Origin: Sporosarcina sp. ANT_H38
GTDB lineage: Bacteria; Bacillota; Bacilli; Bacillales_A; Planococcaceae
Length of the DNA: 64,000 nucleotides
Direction of reading: 5' to 3'
NCBI RefSeq assembly: GCF_008369195.1
Contig: NZ_VOBC01000001.1
Coordinates: 2,526,573 to 2,590,572 of the forward strand
Position numbers and translations under genes: made by a program. Below the pieces are notes generated by a model. The model was not told the origin of the DNA and searched no databases. It worked only from the letters and a program-made list of their open reading frames with translations. Shown here piece after piece: positions 31,549-41,025 of the stretch; within the stretch, counting starts at the first letter, position 1, and each line of letters starts with the position of its first letter.

Positions 31549-34425
31549 TTATTGAGTTACTAAGATATTTGCAGGTACTGAAAGTTTATTTCCAGCTACG
31601 TCTTTGATATCAAGAGTAGATAGTGCTTTAAGAGATAAACCACTTGTGATGTTTGCAGCTGATACAGAAGTCTCTAATGTATAGACAACTGTTTTAACCC
31701 CAGTTTCAGCAGTAGCAGTAGTCATTGCATCATTTGCAGCAACAGTAGCTCCACCGATTAGAAGTGCAAAATCAGAAGTACCAGCAGTTGTATTAACAGC
31801 CTCTGAGAAAGTAAGAGTGACTTTATTCGTATCTGTCAATTTAGCAGAAGTAACTGTTGGAGCAACGTTTTCCGTTAATACTTCAGTAGTAGTAAAGGAT
31901 TCCATTACCAAGCCATTTTTCAATTGAACACCGCTAATTGCAACGTTACGTTCTCCAGTGAATTGGTTAGAATCAGCTTGAAGAGTTAAAGTAACTACTT
32001 GTTTACCAGCATTTGCAGGGCTTAGAACTGCTGTTTTAACAACCGCTCCGTCAAACTTGTAGTTGTTTACGTTTGTTGCAGAAGCACCGTCAAGCTCTTG
32101 ACCAGCTCCTACTGTAAATCCTACAGTGATCGTTTTATCAGCATTAACTAGAATACCATTCGTACCAACAGTTGCATCAAGAACAGGTTTGTTTGTTGTT
32201 ACTGCTGTTCCATCTTCGTTACGTGTAACATTTACTTTTGTAGATACAGGACCAAGGTTACCACTGATATCTGTAACTAAAGCTACATCAGTTGCAGGTG
32301 AAGCTGTTTGTCCTTTAATTGTTAACTCATAAGCAGCACCTTTAGTATCATTTTCACCAAGTAGGTCAGCTAAAGCGATACGATATACTTTTTTGTCCGA
32401 TGAGTTTTGAACAAATTTAGCAACAGGTACAGAAACAGCTGTAAATGGAGTTGTTACAAAGTTAGAAACTTTTGATCCAGTTACATTGATTGTAGACAAT
32501 GTTGCAGAAGTTTCTACAGCTTCGTCAAATGTTAGTTCTAAATATTCTACACCTTCAAAAGTTGTAACTTTGTTAGATACGATTTTCGGTTCTTTAGTAT
32601 CAACATCAAAGTTAACAATTTTAGAATAAACTGCACCGATTTCACCACTTAAGTCCTTATAGCCTGCAGTTACTGTTACGTTTTTCAAACCACTTTGTGC
32701 AGTGTTTGTTTTTACGATATATTTGTTTTTGTTTGTAGAGTCTTGTGACACAGTAACGGTTCCATCAATACCCGTTAGAGTTGGATTACTAGCAAGCTCT
32801 TCAGAGAATGTAACTTCAACAGTTTTGTTATTGATTGCAGTTAGTGAAGTTACTGTTGGCGCAACTCCATCAACAGCACCCTTCATGAATGAAACAGTAG
32901 CTGGGTTCGGAGTCATTAAGTTACCAGCTTGGTCTTGTGCCCCGATGAATGTTGCAATAATTTCTTTATTTGCATTTACATCCTCAGTCATTGTAAATTC
33001 GACTTCTTCAGCACCTGCAGCAATATTACCTGAAACGCCAGTAACAGCTGAACCGTCAGCATATTTAAATGTAACTCCAGTGAAAGCTTTCATTGGTTCA
33101 GAGAAATTAACTTTTACTTTAGATGCAGAAACTTTTTCTGTACCAAGAATTGTCGGAGCCGTTTTATCAGCTGCAATTGTAATAGTAGATTCATATTTAT
33201 CGAATGCTGCACCAGTTACTGACTTCAAACCGTCAACGACAACATCATAGCGTTTTGAAAGAGCATTTTGAGTCGTGATTGTTAGCGTTTTTCCGTCTGC
33301 GCTAAGTTTTCCTGTACTTGTGCCAGCAGCTACTGTATCTAAAGAAGATAGAGTAACAGTAGCTTTGAACGCACCACTTTTACCATCTGTAAACAATGAA
33401 GCTTTATCTACAGCTGTGCTGAATTTAACTTCAACTTGTGTAGCGTTCAATGCATTAACTTCAGTAACAAAGCGATCATCTGCAGCAAAGTCAAATGTCA
33501 TAGCGATAGTTTTCTCTGCTTTTGCTTCACCTTTAGTAAGTGTTACAGCATATTCACCAGCAGTTTTACCAGCAACTACTGTTGAGACTACGTCTTTTTC
33601 AGTTACAAGTGAAGTAACATATGCTTGTACTGCTGCTAGTTTGTTAGCGTCAGTTGCATAGTTACCGCGAGCAACAGTTACAGCTCCAGCTTTCACTTGT
33701 TCAGCTGCTGCATCTACTGCAACTTGATCTACTTTAGGTGCTTTAATAGCTGAGAAGTCTGCGTTGATTGTTTTGTAAAGGAAAGTAGCAAACTGCCCAC
33801 GAGATGTTGTATTTTTTGGGTTGAAAGCTGGTGCAGCCGGGTTCGTGATATCGAAGAAATCAAGAACGTTGATTGCTGGACGTGCTTCAGCTTTCGCTTT
33901 TCCTAGGTCAGTAACATCTTTTTTGAAGTCTTGAGCTGCAACGTATTTTACAAGGTCGATGTCATTTACTTTGTCGAATGCACGAACAATAACAACTGCC
34001 ATGTTTTCACGAGTGATTTTGTCCCCAGCCAATAGACGACCGTCACTTCCGTTGAATACGCCATTGTCTTTAACGATTGCAGCATATTGCAATAGCTCAT
34101 CGTTTGATGAAGATGTCAAATCTTTGAAACGCATGTTAGTTTTGTAGTCTGTAGGCACTTTATAGTCTTGAGTAACAAGCCATTTACCCATCAATTTCAC
34201 TACGTCAGAACGAGTCAACGTTTTGTTTGGCAAGAATGAACCGTCTAAATTGCCAGTGATAACACCTGCATCAGATAGTGCATCGATTGCCACTTCGTGT
34301 GTGTTGCCTTTTGTGTCTGTGAATTCTTTCGCGCTTGCCACCGGTGCTAATGCTGATGCTACTAGAGCAGCTGATGCAGCCGCTACTACAAACTTCTTAT
34401 ACTTCACTGATTGATTGCTAGACAT
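31549..34425 (-). CDS. S-layer protein (three SLH domains plus Ig-like repeats)
   Basis: 958 residues from an ATG with GAGGAGG spaced eight bases. Signal peptide ending at ASAKE (about 1-33), three SLH repeats (about 34-225: TGNLDGSFLPNKTLTRSD, NGSDGRLLAGDKITRENM, FNPKNTTSRGQFAT), then about 700 residues of beta-sandwich repeats. Phrases such as VEVKFSTAVDKA, VKVNFSEPMKAF, VEVTFSEELAS and VTLTFSEAVNT mark Big/SbsA-like Ig modules. It is Ala/Thr/Val/Lys-rich and nearly Cys-free, typical of paracrystalline S-layers. A close consensus promoter and a single-gene transcript fit high expression. Of the SLH proteins here it is the best candidate for the structural array. Confidence 0.9.
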   Translation of the reverse strand: MSSNQSVKYKKFVVAAASAALVASALAPVASAKEFTDTKGNTHEVAIDALSDAGVITGNLDGSFLPNKTLTRSDVVKLMGKWLVTQDYKVPTDYKTNMRFKDLTSSSNDELLQYAAIVKDNGVFNGSDGRLLAGDKITRENMAVVIVRAFDKVNDIDLVKYVAAQDFKKDVTDLGKAKAEARPAINVLDFFDITNPAAPAFNPKNTTSRGQFATFLYKTINADFSAIKAPKVDQVAVDAAAEQVKAGAVTVARGNYATDANKLAAVQAYVTSLVTEKDVVSTVVAGKTAGEYAVTLTKGEAKAEKTIAMTFDFAADDRFVTEVNALNATQVEVKFSTAVDKASLFTDGKSGAFKATVTLSSLDTVAAGTSTGKLSADGKTLTITTQNALSKRYDVVVDGLKSVTGAAFDKYESTITIAADKTAPTILGTEKVSASKVKVNFSEPMKAFTGVTFKYADGSAVTGVSGNIAAGAEEVEFTMTEDVNANKEIIATFIGAQDQAGNLMTPNPATVSFMKGAVDGVAPTVTSLTAINNKTVEVTFSEELASNPTLTGIDGTVTVSQDSTNKNKYIVKTNTAQSGLKNVTVTAGYKDLSGEIGAVYSKIVNFDVDTKEPKIVSNKVTTFEGVEYLELTFDEAVETSATLSTINVTGSKVSNFVTTPFTAVSVPVAKFVQNSSDKKVYRIALADLLGENDTKGAAYELTIKGQTASPATDVALVTDISGNLGPVSTKVNVTRNEDGTAVTTNKPVLDATVGTNGILVNADKTITVGFTVGAGQELDGASATNVNNYKFDGAVVKTAVLSPANAGKQVVTLTLQADSNQFTGERNVAISGVQLKNGLVMESFTTTEVLTENVAPTVTSAKLTDTNKVTLTFSEAVNTTAGTSDFALLIGGATVAANDAMTTATAETGVKTVVYTLETSVSAANITSGLSLKALSTLDIKDVAGNKLSVPANILVTQ

Positions 34426-34461
34426 AATATAATTTCCTCCTCTTAAGTACTATTGAATTGC

Positions 34462-34490
34462 ATTATAAAAACATCAATTCATAGTGTGAA
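34462..34490 (-). promoter_or_regulatory. Promoter proximal to the S-layer gene
   Basis: On the minus strand TTCACA (34485-34490), 17 bp, TATAAT (34462-34467). It would start transcription about 30 nt before the ATG. Further promoters in the 475-bp upstream region are possible. Confidence 0.65.
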
Positions 34491-34546
34491 ACTTTTACAT
34501 TTTTTGTTATACCCTTATCTTGGCATATTTAGAAAAAATCTATCAG

Positions 34547-34726
34547 GATCCAAATAGGGGGATACCACAAGAACTAGATTAATAGATTAAAATCAAGATA
34601 GATACATACATACCAAAATAGATTACAAATATAAATATATAGGTGATAAATTCAACAGAATCAACCATTTCTAGGAATGATATCCGCTTAATTCACCTAT
34701 ATTATTCTATACCCGTTATTTGGACC
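34547..34726. other. Nested inverted repeats upstream of the S-layer gene
   Basis: GGATCCAAATAGGGGGATACC-like sequence at 34547 is mirrored by CTATACCCGTTATTTGGACC at about 34707, and inside them ATATAGGTGA (34637-34646) pairs with TCACCTATAT (34693-34702). The nested arms could form a long stem, in DNA or in the leader of a transcript from a distal promoter. The rest of 34426-34855 is AT-rich without other signals. Confidence 0.5.
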
Positions 34727-34855
34727 CAAAAACAGTGTATCACATATCTTGGGATAATCTAACTTTATTTTACTAGAAACATATATTTTTTTAAATATAC
34801 TTTCATGGTTTATTTACTAGATTTAAATATTATTTCCGCTAATGTAATATAATAG

Positions 34856-34890
34856 AAAACACCCTTTCTAATAGAAGAAAGGGTGTTTTA
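34856..34890. terminator. Terminator of the ABC transporter-lyase operon
   Basis: AAAACACCCTTTCT pairs with AGAAAGGGTGTTTT across a 5-nt loop, 12 bp after the lyase stop codon. T runs lie on both sides. Confidence 0.88.
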
Positions 34891-34901
34891 CTATTTAGAT
34901 A

Positions 34902-36431
34902 TTATGCCTTACTCCAGTTTAACTTAAATGTTTCCAACTGAATTTTCGCATTTAGAATCGCATGTTCTTTTTCATTGAGCCACTGCATCGCAACTTTCGC
35001 AAACTCTCTTGAGTGTTCGAGTGAAGCTTTCATCGTTTCTGCGGACGGTCCTCCGTAAATGGTCCGTATAGCGACAAAATGCTGCGGTCGTAATGTAGAG
35101 TAGAAATCCTCTTTAGTGATAGTCAGATCTTTATTCAAAACAAGCCGTGCCTGATCATTTGCCAGTTCCCAAGTAAGACTCATCAACGATTCTTCACCCG
35201 CCATGACCAACGCCTTTACACAATTACTGACGATTAAATGGGACTGTCTAAACGTACTCTTCTCTGAACGGACCAGTGTATCCGCAAGTTCTGTCACGTT
35301 TGCAAAACTACCCTCTGCCCGTTCGAGCAACTTTTTCTTATTCACTTTCATTGTCAAAACAACACTACCGAATAATTGGTAAATCCCGATAAGCCGGTCT
35401 ATCGATTTCCACAAGAAAGGCTGCATATCATCTTCAGTATCAACAATATCCCCGAACGGCGTGTTATGCACCATCGTCAATACTGTATTTGTATCACCCA
35501 CGACCGCGGATAGTAAAGAACGCATATGTTCAATAGAAACCGGGTTGCGTTTTTGCGGCATAATCGAGCTAATCTGGACATACGGATCAGCCAATGTGAA
35601 GACGTTGAACTCCTGCGTCGCCCATGTCAGAAAGTCTTGAACAGTACGCCCCAAGTTTAACGCAGACAACTGGACTGCACTCGCCGATTCCGTTATGTAA
35701 TCCGCACCCGCCACTGCATCCCATGAATTCTCGATAATATCGTCAAACGCCAGCAGATCCCGCATCCGTTCACGGCTGATTGCAAAACCCGTTGTTGTAA
35801 GTGCCGCCGCTCCCATACTACTTCGATTCACCGTTCCAAACGCCGACTGCACACGTTTGAAATCTCTCCCTAGCTGATCAATAACTGCCTTTAAATAATG
35901 AGCGAGCGTTGTCGGCTGCGCTTGCTGCGTATGCGTGTAGCCAATCATCACCGTATCTACATGCTCTTCACAAAATGCAATCAACGCATCTTTTAACGCC
36001 AGCATCTCACTCATTAGTTCAAGTAGTTTTTTACGCAACGTCATCCGATAAATTGCGATTCCCATATCATTGCGACTTCGTGCAATATGCAGATTCCCCG
36101 CAATTTCTCCCGCATCTTCAATCAAATCATGCTCAATGCGGAAAAAGAGATCCTCAAATAACGGATTGTAATGGTCCGTACTGTAATAATCCACATCAAG
36201 TGCATGGATTGCTTTCCCAATCGCTACTGTATCTTCCTGACTGACAATACCTTGTTCTTCCAACATTTTTAAATGTGCGGTATGGATCTGAATCATTGAA
36301 TGTAAAAAGTACTTCTTCGCTTCATCATAAGCAGGTTGCAAAACCATTTTTCTATATGTTTTTGACGGGAACTCCTCCCCCTCGGCCTCATTGATACGAT
36401 CTTTGAAGTCCCTAATCATTAGGTAGTCCAT
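34902..36431 (-). CDS. Argininosuccinate-lyase-superfamily enzyme in an ABC transporter operon
   Basis: 509 residues, longer than ordinary ArgH (about 460). Fumarase/aspartase-superfamily motifs are present: NLHIARSRNDMG (about 110), GYTHTQQAQPTT (about 165, catalytic His-Thr region) and the signature loop SSIMPQKRNPVSIEHMR (about 295). The signature differs from typical ArgH (MPQKKNPD). There is no argG or other arginine gene nearby; instead the gene is last in an operon with an iron-type ABC transporter. Enzymes of this family that split C-N bonds in aminopolycarboxylates (EDDS lyase) are also about 500 residues. A role in degrading the imported ligand is therefore a good hypothesis. Met-5 (36419) is an alternative start. 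Confidence 0.8.
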   Translation of the reverse strand: MDYLMIRDFKDRINEAEGEEFPSKTYRKMVLQPAYDEAKKYFLHSMIQIHTAHLKMLEEQGIVSQEDTVAIGKAIHALDVDYYSTDHYNPLFEDLFFRIEHDLIEDAGEIAGNLHIARSRNDMGIAIYRMTLRKKLLELMSEMLALKDALIAFCEEHVDTVMIGYTHTQQAQPTTLAHYLKAVIDQLGRDFKRVQSAFGTVNRSSMGAAALTTTGFAISRERMRDLLAFDDIIENSWDAVAGADYITESASAVQLSALNLGRTVQDFLTWATQEFNVFTLADPYVQISSIMPQKRNPVSIEHMRSLLSAVVGDTNTVLTMVHNTPFGDIVDTEDDMQPFLWKSIDRLIGIYQLFGSVVLTMKVNKKKLLERAEGSFANVTELADTLVRSEKSTFRQSHLIVSNCVKALVMAGEESLMSLTWELANDQARLVLNKDLTITKEDFYSTLRPQHFVAIRTIYGGPSAETMKASLEHSREFAKVAMQWLNEKEHAILNAKIQLETFKLNWSKA

Positions 36432-36453
36432 CCTCTCAATAGGAATTAAGTAA

Positions 36454-38175
36454 TTAAATCGCCGAACCAGCAGTCCCTTTAGACAACTTCTCAGAAATTG
36501 TCAATACAATGAGAATTAAAATGATTTGCAACACGCCGTATGCACAGGCCGTACCAAATTTAAATGCATACATCTTTTGAAAAATCGCAACCGATAAAGG
36601 CATTGTCGATGTACTATAAATAAGAATTGACGCCACAAATTCACCTATACTTTGAACAAACGCAAGAAGTGTTCCCGCTAAAATCCCCGTCAATGTCAAT
36701 GGTAAAACGATTTTCCGAAACGTCATCCACCAACCTGCGCCGAGACTTCGCGAAGCTTCTTCAATCGATTGATCCATCTGCATTAACGAAGCAGATGTCG
36801 AGCGAAAAACAAGAGGCAAATGTCGAATGAAATAAGCGAGTGGCAATATCCAGAACGTCCCGATTAAGACTTGATTGAACGCGAAAATATTCTCTTCACT
36901 GAATGCTGCAATCAAATTCACCGCAACAACGGTACCCGGAAGCGCCCACGGAACCATTATTAAAATATCAAGCAATGTCTTCCCTTTGAAGTTAAGCCTT
37001 ACCATCGCATACGCCGCTGCGACACCGAACACGATGTTACCGAGCGTTGCGACAAAGCCCATTTGCAACGAGTTCCAAATCGGTCGCCACGTCCGTTCAT
37101 CTGTAAATAATGCTTTATAATGGTCAAACGTATATTCAGGTGGCAACACTTGAGTCGTCCACGTACCATCCACAGATAGCGATATAAGAATGAGCGTCAA
37201 AATTGGCAACAACAAGATGATAACGCCAGAAAATGATAGAATGATAGAAACTATTTTCATGGCCTTCGACTTCACTTCAGAACGATGGACACTAATTCCT
37301 TTGCTCAAGTTTTGGTAATTGCGCCTATTCTGGTACCACCTCATGATGATTAAAAATGAAATTGATACGAATGATAATATTGTCGATTGTGTAGCGGCCA
37401 TATCTAAGTTACCGTTCGTCCTCGATAAGTAAATTTGCATCGTCATCGTCCGCTCCACTCCAAAAATAAGCGGTGCCGTGTATGACGCCATCGAAATCAT
37501 GAACACGAGAAGCGCCGCAGCCACAATCGAAGGCGTCAGCATCGGCAAAATAACTTTTCGCCATATCCGAAGTCTACTAGCACCAAGGTTTGTCGCCGCT
37601 TCTTCGAGTGACGGATCGAGCCCTTTAATCGCTGCTGAAGCAGTCAAATAGAAATACGTATACATTGTAAATGTATGAACAACAATGACTCCCCATACCC
37701 CTTTTAGTTTAAAAGGCACTTGCTCTAAGTCGAATAAATGCTGGATACCACGTGGAATAATCCCACTTTCCCCATACAAAAATGTGAACGACAGCACACC
37801 GACGAGCGGTGGCAAAGCCATTGGTACTAGGACGAGAACAGATAGCATGCGACGCCCCGGAAAGTCATATCGCTCGAGTAGGAAAGCCATTAATACGCCG
37901 ACAATCGCACAAGTAATGACACTTATAACCGAAATATACACACTCGTCCAGAGTGCTTCCAGATTGGACGTACTTTCTAAGCTGAAAAATTTCTTATAAT
38001 TATTCAGTCCAGTCTCACTGCCGAAGCTTTGAATGAACGTTTGGTAAAATGGAAAAATAACATATCCGAACAAGATAAGAAATAATGGTGAAATAAGGAC
38101 ATAAATAAATGAAGGAGAACGAGTTATTCTTGCCCACAAACCATCTTGCGACGAGTGAAATGTTTGTTTTTTCAT
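36454..38175 (-). CDS. Fused iron-type ABC transporter permease (FbpB/AfuB-like)
   Basis: 573 residues with two binding-protein-dependent permease domains in one chain, about 12 membrane spans. EAA loops are visible in both halves: EEAATNLGASRLRIWRKVILP (about 190-210) and EEASRSLGAGWWMTFRKIVLP (about 480-500). This fused form is typical of Fe(III), 2-aminoethylphosphonate and related importers. It is 12 bp downstream of the ATPase gene and 22 bp upstream of the lyase gene. Confidence 0.9.
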   Translation of the reverse strand: MKKQTFHSSQDGLWARITRSPSFIYVLISPLFLILFGYVIFPFYQTFIQSFGSETGLNNYKKFFSLESTSNLEALWTSVYISVISVITCAIVGVLMAFLLERYDFPGRRMLSVLVLVPMALPPLVGVLSFTFLYGESGIIPRGIQHLFDLEQVPFKLKGVWGVIVVHTFTMYTYFYLTASAAIKGLDPSLEEAATNLGASRLRIWRKVILPMLTPSIVAAALLVFMISMASYTAPLIFGVERTMTMQIYLSRTNGNLDMAATQSTILSFVSISFLIIMRWYQNRRNYQNLSKGISVHRSEVKSKAMKIVSIILSFSGVIILLLPILTLILISLSVDGTWTTQVLPPEYTFDHYKALFTDERTWRPIWNSLQMGFVATLGNIVFGVAAAYAMVRLNFKGKTLLDILIMVPWALPGTVVAVNLIAAFSEENIFAFNQVLIGTFWILPLAYFIRHLPLVFRSTSASLMQMDQSIEEASRSLGAGWWMTFRKIVLPLTLTGILAGTLLAFVQSIGEFVASILIYSTSTMPLSVAIFQKMYAFKFGTACAYGVLQIILILIVLTISEKLSKGTAGSAI

Positions 38176-38187
38176 TTACTAGCCCCC

Positions 38188-39258
38188 CTATTCCCCAAGA
38201 AAGTAAAGGCTTCGAGACGGGATATTTAATTGGATAGAATCCCCGATTTGCAACAGTTTTCCGCCTGCATTAATGATCATTACCTTAAGCGTAACCCCCG
38301 GAATTTTCACTATATAATTGACGCTTAAACCCGTGAATTCAACAAATGTAATTTCTCCTGTCAGCGTGTTTTCCCCATCGCCTTGAAGAATTGATTCCGG
38401 TCGAATTGACACGTGGATCGTTTCCCCTTTATTCATCGGAGCAAGCGGAGAGCTGTTGCTAAGAAGTCCCGTCATCGTGACACCATGCTCATTTTTCACG
38501 ACAACCTTCTCACCGTCGATTGACATAATGGTCATTTCTATCGTATTCGATTCGCCAATGAAAGATGAAACGAACCTATTCATGGGACGATTGTAAATTT
38601 CCTGCGGCGTGCCAATTTGCTGCACATATCCGTTTTCCATCACCATAATGCGGTCAGACATCGCCATCGCTTCCGTCTGATCATGTGTAACATAGACCGT
38701 CGTCACACCCAGTTCCGCTTGCAGCCTTTTTATTTCAATACGCGTTTCTTCTCGCAGCTTAGCATCCAAGTTTGATAACGGTTCATCCAACAGTAAAATA
38801 TCCGGTTTAATGACGAGCGCCCTAGCTAATGCGACACGCTGCTGTTGACCACCGGAAAGCTCATTGATTTTCCGTTCGCCGTATTGTTCGAGTCGCACAA
38901 GGCCCCTCACTTCATCCACTTTTGCTTTTATATCCTCTTTCGAAAACTTCCTCACTTCTAAGCCAAACGCAATATTTTCATCCACCGTCATATGCGGGAA
39001 AAGTGCATAGTTTTGGAACACCATGCCGATGTCTCGCTTATTTGGTTGCAACCTCGTTACATCACGGTCATCGAAAAAAATCTTTCCTTCAGTTGGGTAA
39101 TAAAAACCAGCAATCATACGGAGCGTCGTCGTCTTTCCACATCCGCTTGGGCCAAGAAACGTGAAAAACTCACCAGGTTGAATGTCAATATTCAACTCTT
39201 TCACTCCATGGACTTTTCCGAACGTCTTCGTTACCTCTTTTAATCGGACACCCTTCAT
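38188..39258 (-). CDS. ABC transporter ATPase (PotA/FbpC type)
   Basis: The ATG at 39258 (MKGVRLKEVTK) follows GGGGTGACGAG and is preferred to the TTG at 39279; it gives 356 residues. Walker A GPSGCGKTT, signature LSGGQQQRVALARAL, Walker B ILLLDEPLSNLD and His switch YVTHDQTEA are intact. The C-terminal ~110 residues form a TOBE/OB regulatory domain (HVSIRPESI). It energises the fused permease. Confidence 0.92.
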   Translation of the reverse strand: MKGVRLKEVTKTFGKVHGVKELNIDIQPGEFFTFLGPSGCGKTTTLRMIAGFYYPTEGKIFFDDRDVTRLQPNKRDIGMVFQNYALFPHMTVDENIAFGLEVRKFSKEDIKAKVDEVRGLVRLEQYGERKINELSGGQQQRVALARALVIKPDILLLDEPLSNLDAKLREETRIEIKRLQAELGVTTVYVTHDQTEAMAMSDRIMVMENGYVQQIGTPQEIYNRPMNRFVSSFIGESNTIEMTIMSIDGEKVVVKNEHGVTMTGLLSNSSPLAPMNKGETIHVSIRPESILQGDGENTLTGEITFVEFTGLSVNYIVKIPGVTLKVMIINAGGKLLQIGDSIQLNIPSRSLYFLGE

Positions 39259-39298
39259 CTCGTCACCCCTTTTGCTCAAATTTAAACTCTATGTAATG

Positions 39299-39332
39299 GA
39301 AAGACCCCGAGATTGATAACCCGAGGTCTAAG
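39299..39332 (-). terminator. Imperfect hairpin between binding-protein and ATPase genes
   Basis: AGACCCCGAG and CCGAGGTCT can pair with mismatches, with a short T run on the minus strand. It may cause partial termination or protect the 3' end of the binding-protein message. Confidence 0.45.
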
Positions 39333-39387
39333 TGAAAAGCGTAAGGCGCCGTCCAGCCCCGAGGGGTTGGCGCCTGGAGCTAGACTC
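39333..39387. repeat. Short copy of Bacillaceae repeat in the ABC operon
   Basis: GTGAAAAGCGTAAGGCGCC through GGCGCCTGGAGCTAGACT shares the beginning and end of the 24629-24750 repeat with the middle missing. The two GGCGCC blocks allow a GC-rich hairpin. It lies between the binding-protein and ATPase genes. Confidence 0.65.
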
Positions 39388-39427
39388 TATTCCATGTTGA
39401 AAACATATAAATATCTTTTAACTACAA

Positions 39428-40504
39428 TTACTTCCCTTTACCTTTGATATTTGAATCCCAATGCTCCATCCATTCCGCTTCTTTGTCAGCCATTACCTGC
39501 CAATCGATATCGAGCGCCTTCAGGTCAAGGTCCTGGTACCAATCCGGCATATCTTCTTTGGCAATATCCGAGCGTGTCGGAATCTGATACAATTCTTCCG
39601 CAAGCTCTGCACGCACTTCCGGATCAAAGAGGAATTCGTAGAACAGTTTCGCGTTTGCTTCATTTTTAGCATCATTGACGATACCGACCGCATCTACAAG
39701 AATCGGCGCTCCGCTCTTCGGATAAATATAGTCAAATGGTTGGTTGTTCAACTTGCTTTGCAACAGGATATCTTGCAAATTCCATAGAGAAACAATTCCT
39801 TCTTGACGAACCAATTTTAAATAGAGGTTCGTTGGATCCTGTGCGTAATCTTTCGTATTTGCATCTAAGCCTTTAAGCCATTCATAACCTTTTTCAGGAT
39901 CATCCGCACCTTGGCGATAAATCATTGATGAGTAAATTGTACGCATCGTCCCAGAAGCTAGAACTCCGCGAATAACGATTTTATCTTTCCATTCTGGCTT
40001 CAACAAATCATCCCAATCTTGCGGACCTGTTTCAGGTGTTAACACATCGCTGTTGATCATAATTACTTCTGGCAAAAGCATTTCCCCGTACCATCTGCCT
40101 TCAGCATCTTTATATTCAGCCGCGATGGCAGAGTCAAATGACGGCTTGAATGGCATTAACAGATCTTCATCCGCCGCCACCATCATTGCGGATTGTGTAC
40201 CGCCCCACCAGAAGTCCGCTTGAGGATTCGCTTTTTCACCACGGACACGCTCAAGAATTTGTTGTGCCCCCATCGTCAAATTATCCACTTGAATGTCCGG
40301 GTATTTTTCATTGAACATCCCAACGACCTTTTCAACAACGCTTTCATCACGTCCCGTGTAAATAACGAGCTTACCTGACCCGCCCTCTTCTTTTTTCACG
40401 GCATCGTCCGTTTTAGTACCGCTATCCCCTTTGTCGGCGCTACAAGCTCCAGCTACTAGAAGAAGTAGTACGAGCAACATACTAAAAACCCCTTTTTTCT
40501 TCAA
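39428..40504 (-). CDS. ABC transporter substrate-binding lipoprotein (iron/AfuA-like class)
   Basis: 358 residues from TTG behind AAAGGGGGG. Lipobox VAGAC with Cys at about 22. KLVIYTGRDESVVEKVVGMF, ADFWWGGTQSAMM and the ending IPTRSDIA are typical of extracellular solute-binding family 1 proteins of the Fe(III)/AfuA-FutA group. Whether free Fe(III), a chelate or a phosphonate is bound cannot be read from sequence alone. It is first in its operon, followed by a repeat, then ATPase, permease and lyase. Confidence 0.88.
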   Translation of the reverse strand: MKKKGVFSMLLVLLLLVAGACSADKGDSGTKTDDAVKKEEGGSGKLVIYTGRDESVVEKVVGMFNEKYPDIQVDNLTMGAQQILERVRGEKANPQADFWWGGTQSAMMVAADEDLLMPFKPSFDSAIAAEYKDAEGRWYGEMLLPEVIMINSDVLTPETGPQDWDDLLKPEWKDKIVIRGVLASGTMRTIYSSMIYRQGADDPEKGYEWLKGLDANTKDYAQDPTNLYLKLVRQEGIVSLWNLQDILLQSKLNNQPFDYIYPKSGAPILVDAVGIVNDAKNEANAKLFYEFLFDPEVRAELAEELYQIPTRSDIAKEDMPDWYQDLDLKALDIDWQVMADKEAEWMEHWDSNIKGKGK

Positions 40505-40554
40505 CCAAAATCCCCCCTTTTGATATATGAACTATTGCAAATTACTAAACGATC

Positions 40555-40580
40555 AAGCATATCACTGACATTATATGCTT
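40555..40580. promoter_or_regulatory. Inverted repeat in the leader of the ABC transporter operon
   Basis: AAGCATAT and ATATGCTT are perfect complements separated by 10 bp, downstream of the predicted promoter. An operator or small leader hairpin; no known consensus recognised. Confidence 0.45.
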
Positions 40581-40604
40581 CTTCTGCTATAAACATATAA
40601 ATTA

Positions 40605-40633
40605 AGTCTAAATTGGAAAAGAGTTCTAGTCAA
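40605..40633 (-). promoter_or_regulatory. Promoter of the ABC transporter-lyase operon
   Basis: On the minus strand TTGACT (40628-40633), 17 bp, TAGACT (40605-40610). About 100 nt of leader would follow. Confidence 0.55.
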
Positions 40634-40927
40634 ATTTATTAGTCTATTTAGAATATTAAATAGCAATTTTCGCAGCCGTCCCAGTTTTCAGGCGAAATGC
40701 TGGCTACATTCTTCTTTTCCAATAGATTGGAATGTCCGTCTTTAATGCCATGTAGTTCTCCAAAGCAAGCTCCAGACATTATTAAATCTCAATTATTTTT
40801 AGTTAAAATCGATACTTTCTTCACACTTTTTTACTGTATATCTGCCCAATACACATATCTAGCATCATGATTTTGTACGATACTATAACTTCCGATACTT
40901 TTCGATAAATTCCGCATAATTCCATAC

Positions 40928-41025
40928 TGTGGATAAAGTTACCAACAATCCAGCGTCTTACTTTTCTGTCTTTATTAACATTTCTAACAAGTTAATCACA
41001 TGTTACCCACCACTTTTGTTGATAA
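40928..41025 (+). promoter_or_regulatory. DnaA-box cluster upstream of the polysaccharide deacetylase gene
   Basis: Four sites: a perfect TGTGGATAA at 40928-40936, then TTAATCACA (40992-41000), TTACCCACC (41003-41011) and TGTTGATAA (41017-41025). The start-to-start offsets are 64, 75 and 89 bp, almost the same as in the cluster before sda (64, 75, 90). The rest of the 624-bp gap (40505-41128) holds the ABC operon promoter and otherwise nothing I recognise. Confidence 0.72.

Noticed and set aside
34902..36431. Plain annotation as arginine-biosynthetic argH
   Set aside because: No arginine genes are nearby, the signature loop and length differ, and the gene is last in a transporter operon; the superfamily assignment is kept without the name.
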